DNA of 64,000 nucleotides from Rhodamnia argentea (Eukaryota > Streptophyta > Magnoliopsida > Myrtales > Myrtaceae), in contig NC_063159.1 in the NCBI RefSeq assembly GCF_020921035.1, forward strand, positions 7,790,501 to 7,854,500, in the 5' to 3' direction. Positions within the stretch are counted from its first letter, which is position 1; each line of letters starts with the position of its first letter. Both the position numbers and the translations under genes were made by a program. The notes below the pieces were generated by a model that did not search any database, had not been told where the DNA came from, and saw nothing but the letters and a program-made list of their open reading frames with translations. Shown piece by piece: positions 46,064 through 57,316 of this stretch.

Positions 46064-47027
46064 ATGGTGCTCGGAAACTTTCGAACGAGCATTCTGGTCG
46101 TGTACATCGTCGCCATGGCCGGTTCCGACTTCGTGTTATGCGGTAATTATGTCTGTGCCCTCTCCTCCTCCTGGTAGCTCTCATTCGATACTACTCTTGC
46201 CGGAATATCACAAGCGTTTGTTTTTTTTGGTCACGTGGTGCAGAAGCGAGAAAATCGTTCGGTGCATCGAGATCACGAGGTCAAAGAATCCCCGACGATT
46301 CGGTAATTCAACCAGTGAAGACGCTGAGAAGATCAAGTGAATCGGACATCGGTGCTCCGTTTAACGCTCCCAAACCATACGGCACAATGCCTCATCTCTC
46401 TCTTCCACCTCTTGATTCAATAGCACCAACTCCTCCGCCGCATGATCGAATCACCAGTCCTCCATATTGTTTACTACCTCCACCACCAAGCGTGCCTGCC
46501 GTCATGCCTAGCCCACCAAAGTATAACCCCAGCCCAAGCCCACCAAGAAGCTGCTGGCCCAGCCCGCCCAAGCTCGCCCCCGGCCCCCCGCTCTATTCGC
46601 CCCCCGTCGTGCACCCGCTGGTGCCGCCTAAAGGCCAAGTCTATGCCGTCTGGTGCGTGGCCAAGCCAACGGTGCCGGACTCGATAGTCCAAGCGGCTAT
46701 GGACTACGCGTGCGGGGCGGGTGCCGACTGCAAGCCCGTCCAGCTCAACGGGCCCTGTTACCAGCCGGACAATCTGCTATCGCACGCCTCATTCGCCTTC
46801 AACAGTTACTGGCAGAAGAAGAAGGAGGCCGGAGGGACTTGCGACTTTGGCGGGACGGCGATGCTAGTCACCGTGGATCCAAGTAAGTGCATCACCATCT
46901 GCCATTACTAACACAAACTTAGACAAGCATACGAGGATAATGTCAAGGTCCGGTTCTTCTTTCTGTCTCAAGCTTACCCATTGTTTTGTGGCCAGGTTTC
47001 AATGGATGTCACTTTGATTTCAGCTGA
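46064..47027 (+). CDS. Secreted proline-rich X8 (CBM43) domain protein, 249 aa
   Basis: Three exons: 46064-46142, 46244-46882, 46996-47027, all with GT...AG introns, giving 250 codons including TGA. Exon 1 encodes a signal-peptide-like start ('MVLGNFRTSILVVYIVAMAG'). Exon 2 has a basic stretch, then a long Pro-rich linker ('PPPPSVPAVMPSPPKYNPSP'), then the X8 domain from about residue 165 ('VWCVAKPTVPDSIVQAAMDY', 'GADCKPV', 'CYQPDNLLSHASFAFNSYWQ', 'CDFGGTAMLVTVDPS'). Exon 3 adds 'FNGCHFDFS', completing the conserved Cys set. X8 domains bind beta-1,3-glucan (callose) in the wall and at plasmodesmata. The C-terminus ends right after the domain without a hydrophobic tail, so no GPI anchor is predicted; this differs from the PDCB type and is closer to Ole e 10-like or Pro-rich secreted members. 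The ligand is inferred from the family. Confidence 0.88.
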
Positions 47028-47746
47028 AATCCTTTCTGTGGAGTGCCTCCTTCCCAATGTGCATTTTTGCTCATGAGTCTTGACACAGAAAGTTTTGTAA
47101 TTAGCTACATATGGCTTTTGCTTGGAAAGATGTAAGTCGGTACATAACATATCCGAGACTCTTTTAACGTCGCCACATATTAACGTCGATCGAAAGTATA
47201 TTCTGGGTGCGACGTCAATCTCCAAATGTCACCGGTATAATACCGAGCCATCCTTATGCGTTTCGCGATGAATTCACGACCTAAATCCATCCTTATCCGG
47301 GGCATTGTTTGTCCGGTTAGTGAGGATAACTCGAATAAGGTGAAGAACTCGGAACCGAAGAGTCTGAGTACCAGCGAATTTGAGGAGTTCCGGACAAACG
47401 CAAAGAGTATTTTGTGTATCGAATGCATCAGGCGACGGTGACCTTTAAAAGAAATAATTTACGAATAAATATCATCTTTTGGGAGGGGAAAAAAATTTAA
47501 AATAGTTTAGGCAAGAATTTGTCAAAATTCTAAGGAGCGGGAGAGGCAGATGTGAATTACCGGCGACAACTCCCGCGTTTTTGTCATTCGTGCTTTTTGG
47601 CTAATGCCTTCTTGCTTAAAAGACAACACTAATTTGATGTTCTCCAATGGCGTCGCGGATCGCCATGGTCGCAACTTCGACACTTCTTCTTCTTCGTCGT
47701 CTTCGCCTCTTGCGTAGCTCAAACTGAGACAAACCCATAAGGGAAG
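47028..47746. other. Intergenic between the X8 gene and the WRNIP1-like gene
   Basis: Probably 3' UTR of the first and promoter/5' UTR of the second. No further gene. Small ORFs on both strands lack support. Confidence 0.5.
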
Positions 47747-49501
47747 ATGGAGATGCAACAGCTCCTGAGCATGGGCTTCTCCGACGAGTTAGCCGCCGAG
47801 GCGCTCGCCGCCACCGGCGGCAAGTCCACCCTCCGGGCCACCGAGTGGATTCTCACCCGGCGGTCGTCCTCGTCGTCGTCCTCGCCCTCACCGGCCACCG
47901 CCAACCCTAACCCTAGCGCTAGCCCCAATCCGGACCCGCCCCCGTTTCAGCCCAAGCTCGACCGGTTCTTCCACTTCCACTCCAAGCCCTCCAATCCTTC
48001 GCCTCCTTCTCCTCCTCCTCCGCCTCGGACAGGGGCGCGGCCGCGGGACGGTTCGCCGACCCCGACTCCTCCCGATTCCAAGCGTCCCAAGCTGTTTTTG
48101 CCGCAGAACCCGCAATCCGTTGTTCCCAGAGGAGCGGCGGGGAGGAAGGATTCGCCGCCGCACGAGCCCTTGGCGGAGCGGATGCGGCCTCGGACTGTCG
48201 ATGACGTCGTCGGGCAGGACCATTTGCTGGATGGGAGCTCGCTCCTGCGATCGGCGATCGCAGCCGATCGCCTGCCCTCGATCGTTCTGTGGGGGCCTCC
48301 AGGTACGGGCAAGACCTCCATAGCTAAGGCCATTACGAATTCGTCCTCGAGGGTCTCGGTGTATCGATTCGTTTCTCTGTCTGCTGTGACTTGTGGGGTT
48401 AAGGAAGTGAGGGAGGCGGTTGAGGAGGCGAGGAAGGCGAGAGTCAAGAGCAATAAGAGAACTGTGCTGTTTGTGGATGAGGTGCATAGGTTTAACAAGT
48501 CGCAGCAGGACTCGTTCTTGCCCGTGATCGAAGATGGGAGCATCGTGTTCTTGGGGGCCACCACGGAGAACCCGTCTTTCCATTTGATCACGCCCTTGCT
48601 GTCTCGCTGCAGGGTCCTCACCCTCAACCCTCTGAAACCCCATCACATAGTCTCGCTCCTTGAGCGGGCGATAGGCGATTTGGAGAAGGGGTTAGCGAGG
48701 AGTGCCGATATGAAGGTCGAGTTGGAGGAGGATGCGGTTGAGTTTCTGTCCACTAATTGCGACGGTGATGCCCGGGTGGCATTGAATGGCTTGGAAATTT
48801 CGGCCATAACTGCTGCTGCGCGGGCGTCCGAGCAGCAGCTGAAATTGAAGGGTGTGAAGGAAAGCTCTGATGGCAATTCGTTGGAAGATGTGGGAGACGG
48901 GATTGGTCCACCTGTGGCGATCGTTACGCTGGATGATGTGAAGGAGGCACTCCAGTGTAAGCACCTAGCTTACGATAAAGCTGGAGACGAGCATTACAAT
49001 CTAATTAGCGCGCTTCACAAGTCTATGAGGGGAAGTGATGCGGATGCTGCCATTTACTGGTTGGCGAGAATGCTGGAAGGAGGTGAACAGCCTCTTTACA
49101 TTGCGCGGCGATTGATCAGGTTTGCAAGCGAGGATGTTGGTTTGGCCGACCCGTTGGCTCTTAATCAGGCTGTTTCCTGTTACCAAGCTTGCCATTTCAT
49201 AGGGATGCCAGAATGCAACGTGGTTCTCGCGCAGTGCGTCGCCTATTTGGCTTTGGCTCCGAAATCGATCTCTGTTTATCGAGCGATAGAAGCTGCGCAG
49301 AAGGTAGTGAGAGAATCTGTCGGGCAAAATGAGGGAGTCCCACTGCATCTGAGAAATGCGCCTACCAAGCTGATGAAGGAAATCGGATATGGGAAAGGCT
49401 ACATATATCCTCCCAACAATCCTCAGTCGGCACAAAGCTACATGCCACCCTCACTTCAAGGGTACAAATTCCTGGACATGCCGAGAGCTAACCCCCCATA
49501 A
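47747..49501 (+). CDS. WRNIP1: WRNIP1/RarA (MgsA)-family AAA+ ATPase with N-terminal UBA domain, 584 aa, intronless
   Basis: This nuclear replication-fork maintenance ATPase belongs to the clamp-loader-like MgsA/RarA/WRNIP1 family. It begins 'MEMQQLLSMGFSDELAAEAL', a UBA ubiquitin-binding domain (residues about 3-38). A Ser/Pro-rich linker (40-135) follows. The AAA+ core starts with 'LAERMRPRTVDDVVGQDHLL' and has Walker A 'GPPGTGKT' (183-190), Walker B 'VLFVDEVH' (Asp244, Glu245), sensor 1 'GATTENPSF' and the arginine-finger region 'LLSRCRVL'. The C-terminal RarA domain ('HYNLISALHKSMRGSDADAA', 'LIRFASEDVGLADP') continues to 'YGKGYIYPPNNP'. Animal WRNIP1 has a UBZ finger in place of UBA. The first ATG is preceded by stops, fits the UBA start, and the frame is open to TAA-type termination at 49501. 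Length is normal. It is likely functional. Confidence 0.95.
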   Translation: MEMQQLLSMGFSDELAAEALAATGGKSTLRATEWILTRRSSSSSSSPSPATANPNPSASPNPDPPPFQPKLDRFFHFHSKPSNPSPPSPPPPPRTGARPRDGSPTPTPPDSKRPKLFLPQNPQSVVPRGAAGRKDSPPHEPLAERMRPRTVDDVVGQDHLLDGSSLLRSAIAADRLPSIVLWGPPGTGKTSIAKAITNSSSRVSVYRFVSLSAVTCGVKEVREAVEEARKARVKSNKRTVLFVDEVHRFNKSQQDSFLPVIEDGSIVFLGATTENPSFHLITPLLSRCRVLTLNPLKPHHIVSLLERAIGDLEKGLARSADMKVELEEDAVEFLSTNCDGDARVALNGLEISAITAAARASEQQLKLKGVKESSDGNSLEDVGDGIGPPVAIVTLDDVKEALQCKHLAYDKAGDEHYNLISALHKSMRGSDADAAIYWLARMLEGGEQPLYIARRLIRFASEDVGLADPLALNQAVSCYQACHFIGMPECNVVLAQCVAYLALAPKSISVYRAIEAAQKVVRESVGQNEGVPLHLRNAPTKLMKEIGYGKGYIYPPNNPQSAQSYMPPSLQGYKFLDMPRANPP

Positions 49502-51783
49502 ATGAGGAGCTCTGAAGCTCCCACAGAGCAGTCTTTGGCGCTGTAACTTTTGCTCGTTAGGCAGTTTTATCCGTTCCCAACTTTTGTTTGGTTGAACGAG
49601 TTAAAGACCCTTTTTTGCCAGTCGCGTTTATGATCGCCTTGTTTGTTTTGAAGTAGGCCGATAACAAGCACTGTAAAAAGTATCTCAAGGCTGTAATTAT
49701 GAAGCTTGTGAAGACGAGTTTAGACGCCGAATGTGCGAGACTCTTTCTTAGCTGCACCTAGTGTTCTTATACTGATACTACGCTACTCCTCTCAAGACAG
49801 TTCGACAACTGAGACGATTATCTTATCATACTCTCGCGCCAAGAGATTGTCACTGTTTCTTGCACCTGATGTTTGTTGTTTGCCGGAACGAGACAGATGC
49901 CGCCTCAGCGTTTGAGGTGACTATTGGCTTCAGATGATGTTGTGCTGAAACAAGAAGCAATTGAAGCATGGCATTGTGATGTCTTGAGTTTTGAACCAGG
50001 GGTAGTCTCTGCTCGCTTGACAGAACCTCCTTCCATTCAAGCGGCGGACCTTTCTACTGCTTAATCTGATCATCCAACTTGTAGTCTTCAGATCATTGGG
50101 TAACGATTCGCACTGTTCATCATTATTCGCTGCCTGCATCTTGTCTTTCGTGTTATTTGCGTGATAGATGTGATCTTTTCTCTTAATAGTTGTCCTCGGA
50201 CATTGGTAATTGTATTCAACTCTTCCACGCAAGCATATATAGCATCTCGAGGACCCGGAAACTTCAATTTTTTTCTCAATTTGGCTATGCCACAATTAAC
50301 CATATCTATGGTCCAATCTCAGTCAGGACAATTACTCCGAGCTACCTTATTACTAAATTAGTGCGTTCCTGTCTTGGATAAATCACAGAAACGTTTCGGC
50401 TTTTACTGTATCTCCAACTCCATGAGAGAAAGCATAGTTCGGAATCACTTACTTCCATTAGAAGTCATGTACTACCCTCACTGTCTACCTAAAGATGTTT
50501 CAACTAAGACATCCGTCAAAGAGAAGTCTCCCCAAAGACCCCTTCAAGAAATTTCAAGTTTTCCCACTTTGCACTCCCACCAATCAGATTGATTGATTTG
50601 TTTGTCCTGCATAATCATTTCTCATTAAGCATAACCAAAGCATGTTTTGACTTATAACCTGATGGAATTTTGATGCAGACGTGTTTGACAATAATTGTCC
50701 TTTGTACCAGTAACTTGACAGACCACAAACACACAGCAATTGCTAGTTTGACCACCCTTTTCTAGGAATCAAGAAGAATCCCAGAGTCTCATTCTTTAGT
50801 CATCCATTCCAACCGGATCTTATGCAAGCCAACTCGAAAACATTGACACTCGTACTAAAACTTGAATACAGACCGACCCGCCATCTCGAAGGTCTCAAAG
50901 AACGGGCGACCAGCCAAGGGCAAAGACAGTTGCGCCATTCCAGGGAATTTCAGTGTTTGAGATACCAAACTGTTTAGTCCATAACAACAGACCTACTTGA
51001 AAATTGTCAGATCAAGAGTGCTGATTGAGAAGCCTCTGATGCCTTCCATATTGGCTCCTGAACAAAGACTATCAAAGGCGAAATTGCAGCTTGCAAGACA
51101 TGAAGTACAACATAACAGAAGTATCTACTTGTGTCATCCAGAGTCTATCCTGCTTAAAAGAATGCATCGGCTGCTTGGTATATACTAATTTCATAACGAC
51201 TGCATCTTTTGACAACAACCTAAAATTCCCACCAGCATCAAACAAAGAGACCCCAGAATAAAATCTTGCCGCTGTGCAATCCGCGAGACAAGGAGGTTCA
51301 ATTGTTTCCGCTTCTATATAGTAAGTAAGGCACCAAAGGACACTCAAACTCTCCATGCCTTTAAGCATAACAAGATCAAATGACGACATGCAGAATGTAA
51401 ATGATTGAGCAGTTCCAAGTTTGACATCAAACCAACCAAAAGTAGATAGACGAGCATAGACTAACACATGCTGGCAGATGATTATGCAGCTGCACACTCA
51501 GAAAACATCATGTGATCAGTACCGGAACCAACACTAACGAAAATGACTGAAGAAGCAGACCCAGAAGATAGGGAAGTTAAAAAGGTGGGTGAATCGCTGC
51601 AGAACTGGTAACAATCATCCATTGAGAGAGAGAGAGAGAGAGAGATTCCATTGAACTTGCAACTCCTTTCGGCAGTTAAAGAGGACACAGATACAACAGC
51701 AACCACAACTCCTAATAACAACACACAGCGGAAACGGACAATATACACATCCCAGAAAAATGGACAAACCATGCAACTGGCAA
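49502..51783. other. Intergenic, converging 3' regions
   Basis: This is the 3' region of the WRNIP1-like gene on the left and of the DUF641 gene on the right, the latter with a (GA)n tract at 51626-51644. Several ORFs of 60-140 codons on both strands have no recognisable domains. Confidence 0.45.
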
Positions 51784-53052
51784 CTACTCAACAACCTTCA
51801 CACCAGAGAGGTAAACTTTACTCTGGATTACATTGCCACCAATCAAAAAACCAGGCATGATCATCAGACCAACCCTCGGCTTTTCGTCACCATCATCCAT
51901 CACCAAATTCTTCACCACGCTTTCCATGTAAACCTCAGAAAACTCGCTACCGCTCTTGACCTGGAAAACTTTGGCGCTAGGATCAAAAGAATGAGCCAGC
52001 CTATGCAAAAGCCATATGGACTTAGCCAGTTTTAGAAATACTTGATAGAATGGAGTCCGAGGATGCCCACCATCAGTTACAAAATTCCGCTGATCCAAGT
52101 TCCCGAAGAATGAAGCCTCCATCTTGGGGTGAACAACCAAAAGGTACTTGCTCCGACAGAATTTCCCAAAGATCGAGTCCGGGTTCTGGCCTAACATGTC
52201 CAATGGATCCATCTCCTTCAAGGCCAGGAACTGATGGAAAAAGCTCTCTTTATTTACAGCAAGAGTGTCCGATTCTATCCCAAAGCTTTCCTGTTGAAAA
52301 GCACCGAACATTCTTTGACATATATGGGACTCAAATGCATACTTCTTGTGAGCACGCTTTGCATAAACAACGTCAGGTTCAATGGAGATAGCAGCAGCAT
52401 CAAGGTCCCAACCAGCCGCTTTCATCATATTGATCAAGGGCTTCGAGAAGTCATGAATGGCTTGGTAAGCAGCTTCAACAGTTGAGATGAACAGATCAGG
52501 GGTTAGATCAACAGGGAAGAACCCGTTCTCATGGCCTGAATCATCCGATTCTTTGCTTGACAAGCCCCTAAGCTTAAGATTCTTTTCGAGTTTTGCCTTC
52601 TTCACATTCGCTTCTTCAATTTGCTGCTGCAATTGATTAATCTCCGAGTCCTTATTATGAATTTCTGACTGGAACTTCTTGACCATGACCTCGTACGTTT
52701 TCAGGAGGCTCTGCTGTTCTTGGATTTCGGCAGCTAACCGAGAGTCCTGAGGCGAGACGCACACCGGTTTAGGGTTGTTCTCCCGATAAGAATGCTTGAG
52801 TTCGGACAGGGTCTTCAGCTCCGAGACAACGAGTTTATCAGCGGCCTGGATCTTATCTGGATCGTACGGAGTATGAGCGGCTTGGAGCTGAATGTAAGCA
52901 GATTTCAAGGAGGAGACATTGGTGAATATTTTAGATATGATGGCTTCTACGGCTTCTGGGTTCGGACTCCTGGACTCGTCCATGGGTTGAGGATGAACCT
53001 TCTGGCTGTTGCTCTCACGGAGTTGATTATCTCGAACTCCAGTGGGTAGCAT
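51784..53052 (-). CDS. DUF641 protein, GRAVITROPIC IN THE LIGHT 1-like, 422 aa
   Basis: One uninterrupted coding exon starts ATG at 53052 ('MLPTGVRDNQLRESNSQKVH'). The DUF641 region spans residues about 33-160 ('AVEAIISKIFTNVSSLKSAY', 'YDPDKIQAADKLVVSELKTL', 'LKHSYREN') and merges into a coiled coil (about 105-165, 'QEQQSLLKTYEVMVKKFQSE'). The conserved C-terminal part has 'AAYQAIHDFSKPLINMMKAA', 'KKYAFESHICQRMFGAFQQE', 'FCRSKYLLVVHPKMEASFFG' and 'RVGLMIMPGFL'. Plant relatives include GIL1, which acts in phytochrome control of hypocotyl gravitropism, and IRKI/UNE1-like proteins. The biochemical role is not known, and this member may belong to the At1g53380-like subgroup. No signal peptide or membrane span. 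The 5' UTR is probably split by an intron (53087-53683). Confidence 0.9.
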   Translation of the reverse strand: MLPTGVRDNQLRESNSQKVHPQPMDESRSPNPEAVEAIISKIFTNVSSLKSAYIQLQAAHTPYDPDKIQAADKLVVSELKTLSELKHSYRENNPKPVCVSPQDSRLAAEIQEQQSLLKTYEVMVKKFQSEIHNKDSEINQLQQQIEEANVKKAKLEKNLKLRGLSSKESDDSGHENGFFPVDLTPDLFISTVEAAYQAIHDFSKPLINMMKAAGWDLDAAAISIEPDVVYAKRAHKKYAFESHICQRMFGAFQQESFGIESDTLAVNKESFFHQFLALKEMDPLDMLGQNPDSIFGKFCRSKYLLVVHPKMEASFFGNLDQRNFVTDGGHPRTPFYQVFLKLAKSIWLLHRLAHSFDPSAKVFQVKSGSEFSEVYMESVVKNLVMDDGDEKPRVGLMIMPGFLIGGNVIQSKVYLSGVKVVE

Positions 53053-53086
53053 AGCTACTTCCAGTGGAGTAGTTCAGACAGTTTCA

Positions 53087-53683
53087 CTTCAAAAAGAAAA
53101 AGGAAAAAACACCAATTTAACTAACACATCAATATGTTCTTGCATCATGATAAGTTAGCAAACATAATGACTGTGAATGAGTCGGCCTGAATCACGTTGT
53201 TCAAACAAAGTTTCCAAATTGGTCTTCATTACTTCACAGTTCACTCAAAAGTCTATGCAGCTCTATTATCCTAAACAAGCTTCTAAGTTCCAATCCACGT
53301 CGAGGTCGACAACTAGGTCAAAATCACTACTTGAAAAGATCATCGACCGCAGAAAAAAACCAGCATCATGTGGCAAATGAAGCACATCCACAGAGCTTAC
53401 AACATGCCCTGAAAGAAAGGCGGATCCCAAAGCATCAATAGATCAGCAATGTTAAGACATACGCTGGGTTTTTTTTTTCTTTCTCAACTCTCCTCCTGAT
53501 CTGAAAACGAAGCGACGACAACGAAATCAAGCCCAAACCAAGCGAGAGACGCCACAATCAGACGGTACACGACCACAGAGAGCTCGTGCAGAAGCTCGAG
53601 GAACGCGTGGGGAGCACGAACGAGCCGATCTGAGACATTGAAGGGGGGCGAAGGAGGAGGAGGAGGAAGAGGAAAGGGAGTAC
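53087..53683 (-). other. Possible 5'-UTR intron of the DUF641 gene
   Basis: The minus strand has a good donor (GCAAG|GTACTC at 53684/53683) and a polypyrimidine-tract acceptor (TTTCTTTTTGAAG|TG at 53087/53086), 35 bases before the ATG. A leader exon would lie to the right of 53683. Sequence inference only. Confidence 0.45.
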
Positions 53684-53999
53684 CTTGCTTGCCGAGAGGA
53701 AGACGCGATGCGGAGACCATGAACGTCTACTACCCGGGGGAGAATCCAATAGGGTGTGCCCTTGTCTTCAGTCTCTGTTCAAAAACAGTGGCGATAGGCT
53801 TCACTTTGAGCCCAACAAGCAGGTTGGGCTTTCATATTCTCCAACATTCTTCCTGTCTTCTTGATTGAGAGAGAGAGAGAGAGAGGAAAGAATGGATTTT
53901 TCAACGAAACGAGAAGAGAAAGCAGGTTACATTGAGAAAACAAATGATCCGCGCCATTTTCACCTTCATTTTGCTTAACACACTCCATTTTAAAATTAA

Positions 54000-54760
54000 G
54001 TTCCGTTTATTTCACGAAAAATATGACTTTTTTGAAAAATATTTTTAAGGAAGTCATTTTCCAAGAAAATAAGGATATTTTTCGGTGTTTGATTAAAACC
54101 CGAAAACGAACTAGAAAATATTTTCTACCATATGATAAGAAAAATCAATTTCTACCGCACGCGTCTTTTAATATTTTTTTTAAAATCGCTTTTAATTATT
54201 TCCTTGTATCTTTTTTTTTTTTTTCATTTTTTTTTCTTCCTCCTTTCTTCTTTGGCCGGCGTTGGTTTTCTTCCTCCTTTTTCTTTGGTCGGCAACTAGC
54301 CACGGCGATGGCCGGCGACCGGCCGCCGAGCCCGGCCACCAGCTGAGCTCACCAGATTCCGGTTATTCATGAGAAAGCATGAGGTTCTTCCTTCTATGAT
54401 TGGCGGATCGGGTAGTACTTCTACAAGGTGTTTGTGCTTGTTACGTCCGACTTTAATGCCAAATTCGTGCTCGATGTCGTCGACATCTTCTTCATCTTCA
54501 TCACCCTCCACTCTTGGCCTTGCTTGAGGTCGGCGAGGCGAGCCTCGAGCTAGTCATCAGCGAGGCCGCAACACTCAAGCTCACCACAGAAATCAAACCC
54601 GAGTTTGCCGTCAAGGCGAGGCCTAGCCTTGCCTTGCCGACCTCGAGCTCGGCCTCACCTCACTTCGCCGGATCTCGCCGGGCTCCTCCTCATCCAAGGC
54701 AAGAAGTTACTTTTTTTTCCCCTTTTTGTTCTTATGTTTTTTTTTATGTTTAGATAAGAT
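54000..54760. repeat. Decayed non-autonomous repeat with GC-rich core
   Basis: The left part (54003-54125) carries the 'cgtttatttcacgaaaaatat' motif shared with 59286-59512 and 60672-60893. A 'ggccgg'-rich core (54253-54340) and a 'gaggtcggcgaggcgagcctcgag' segment (54525-54550) follow. The ORFs within it (for example 54514-54753) are compositional, not genes. Confidence 0.4.
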
Positions 54761-55970
54761 CTAAACATAAACATATTTACTAACAAATTAACCTTTTTCA
54801 ATATTTTTAATCAATTTGTCTTTTCCATTGTCGATTAAGATCGGCTAGATAATTAGATTGAATTTTAATCTTCAACTTTGAAAGATTGTCTCAATGCAAA
54901 TAATTGTGTTCTTATAAGCCGTCATGTATAGAAAATTCTAATATTCTATGTTTGCTTTTATGATGAAAAATGTGAAATCATGAATTAAATTTAACAACTT
55001 TCACTTGGCAAAGTGATAGTATGATGCGTGATAAGATGATAACTTATCGAGTATGATGGAGCATTTGTATGATGCAACTAACAAGAAAGATGGTAGAAAT
55101 AAAAGTTGTTTTTTTGTTGGCTTGATAAAAGAAAAAAGAAAAAGAAAATAGAGTGACGAGAGAAATGAGGGTATTCCGGCCATTCAACTGAAAAGAACGA
55201 GTGTCTTAGCCAAAATGTAGTTAGAAATAATGTCGCCCAAACAAATTTCATGGTATTATCGATCGGCGATGCCACATCAGCATTTCGCATTGTAATAAGG
55301 AATTGTAGAGAGTTCTTCGTCATTCAACAAAAAACGAATATCCAATGCAATTGGTAAATGGAAACAACATTTTACAAACTCAATTGAAAAGAACGTTCCA
55401 AAATTCGATAAACCCTGATGTTTTTCCTGGGCAATGCATCTTTCTTTGCCAAACATATCTTTGGTCAACCTTCTATTGCTTCTCGGTTTTGTCTAGATCT
55501 TGGGTCAACCAATTGCCATTGACATTACATGAATTATCCAATTTTTCAAAGCCACAAGCTTTTCCATGCGATACTTATAACCAAGGGTTTCATGATGGAA
55601 ACAAGTGCCATTAAACTTATAATCTTTTCTTGTTAAGCAGATCCTTCGCATTGGCGTCTTCGTTGAAATGATCACGTACACGCTGCACAATTGAAAATGA
55701 ATTGTGAATTTCGCCAAGGAGGTGTAGACAGACATGTGTCCCCTAAAGTTTGCAAGGGTTTCTGTTGCTGTAATTGCAAAAGAAGAGTGTGTACTTCTAA
55801 CATTTGGGGGCGGACACTTGCGGTTAAACTAGACGGGCATGTTGACGCAGACCCTTCAAAGCCATGAAACGAGGAAGGCTGGTCCCAAAGCTAATGGCCC
55901 GCTCCAAAGAAAAACGAAGAGTGAGGAAGGGGAACAATGGAGAGGTCCGAACTCATAGGTCTGAACTCGT
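54761..55970. other. Intergenic, no gene recognised
   Basis: AT-rich. ORFs of 60-90 codons on both strands show no family resemblance. Confidence 0.45.
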
Positions 55971-57316
55971 AGGGCGTGCATGGCAACATTTCTGCTTCAG
56001 AAATTAACTTCTAGTCAAAAGTTGATTCTTTTACTTCTGCTTTTGAACAAAAGTCGATTTTTCTACTTCTGCTCCGGAAGTTTATTTCTGATCGGAGAAA
56101 TACGTTTGATAACATGACAAAATTTCTGCTTCTAGAATAGAAATTCGTTTAGTAATGGTTCCATGAAAAATTATTGATCCTAACCTAAAATGCATGTTAT
56201 TCGAGAAAAATGAAATGCAAATACCGACGGATGTATTTATAATTTTTCATTTGATTATATTATGCAAATGAGGACCAATTTTATGGGGAGTATTCTTTTA
56301 ATGAATATGATGACCGAGTTGATATATCAATGCTAAAAGCACGGATAGTTCCGATGCTTCTTTGCCTATGCCTCTAGCGTGGTTTATGCCGCAATGGACA
56401 TAGTATATAAAGCTTCCATGCCTAAACCGTTTCTAGTTCAAATGTTTATCATGATACATTCAGTATACCATACCATTGGACGAGTTGGTTTATGACAAAT
56501 AACAATGCTCTCCAACAATTTGGTCTAGTACTTGTTGATAACCTAAGGAGAAATTTCAAGTGAATACATTTGAAAATGACATTCACAAACCCTGGGTAGT
56601 GCTTTGAAGGGTGTGAAGAATATCCACAAACAGAAACATACATGCATTTTGCCTTCTCAACATCAAATTTTCTTGCTTTCAAGAATTTGAAAAACAAGAC
56701 AAATGACTTGAAAAGTTCAAAGAGGCAACAACAATAGTATAATTGTGTCTTTGTGGGATTGCTCGGTTCACTTTAAAATATTTGTGGGATGCCATTTAAC
56801 CGGTCAATTACTCGATCAACATGGACTCGATTGTCTGTTTGAGGAATGTCATTTAACCAAATCATGGAACATCTATTTCTTATAATTCGTTAAAAGAATG
56901 ATATTGTTAAAAGACTTTCATGCAATACAAAATTTAGTGAAATTTTTTAATAAATTTTTATTTTTTAAAAAAATATTATTTATTTATTTTTAAAATATAT
57001 ATTTTTTATTTTTATTTAAAAGCTAGAGGAGACGAGCTGCAGCAAATGGCAATCACCAACGGTAGCGGATAATGGTCACCGACGGCGGATTGTCTCTTTC
57101 TAATTTTAACTTCTAGAGAGAAGTAATTTTTATTTACTTCTGAAAGTTGCTCAAAAACAACTTCTAAAGCAAAAAATTGCTTTAAAAGTAGAAAAATGAA
57201 TCTGAGTAACCAAATAGATTTCTATCTTAGAAGTTACAATACCAAATGAATGTCTACTCTAAAAGCACTTCGGGAGCGGAAATTCTACTCCGGAAGTGTT
57301 ATCATGCGTGCCCTTA
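55971..57316. mobile_element. Inverted-repeat transposon-like element, about 1.35 kb
   Basis: The left end 'agggcgtgcatggcaacattt' and the reverse complement of the right end 'agggcacgcatgataacactt' match over about 20 bp. Subterminal regions repeat 'acttct(a/g)' units in opposite orientations. The family looks hAT-related and non-autonomous. A clean 8-bp target duplication is not visible. The interior carries a minus-strand piece resembling a SEC14-like gene exon (see 56630-56700). Confidence 0.55.
56630..56700 (-). pseudogene. SEC14-like (CRAL-TRIO N-terminal) exon fragment
   Basis: The minus strand reads 'FKFLKARKFDVEKAKCMY', the characteristic helix before the CRAL-TRIO lipid-binding domain of SEC14/SFH and related proteins. 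Nothing else of the gene is recognisable around it. It sits inside the inverted-repeat element at 55971-57316, so it may be a captured gene fragment. Confidence 0.5.

Noticed and set aside
54296..54753. ORFs in a GC-rich segment (Ala/Ser/Leu-rich)
   Set aside because: They lie in a repeat core with 'gaggtcggcgag' motifs; composition alone explains the open frames.
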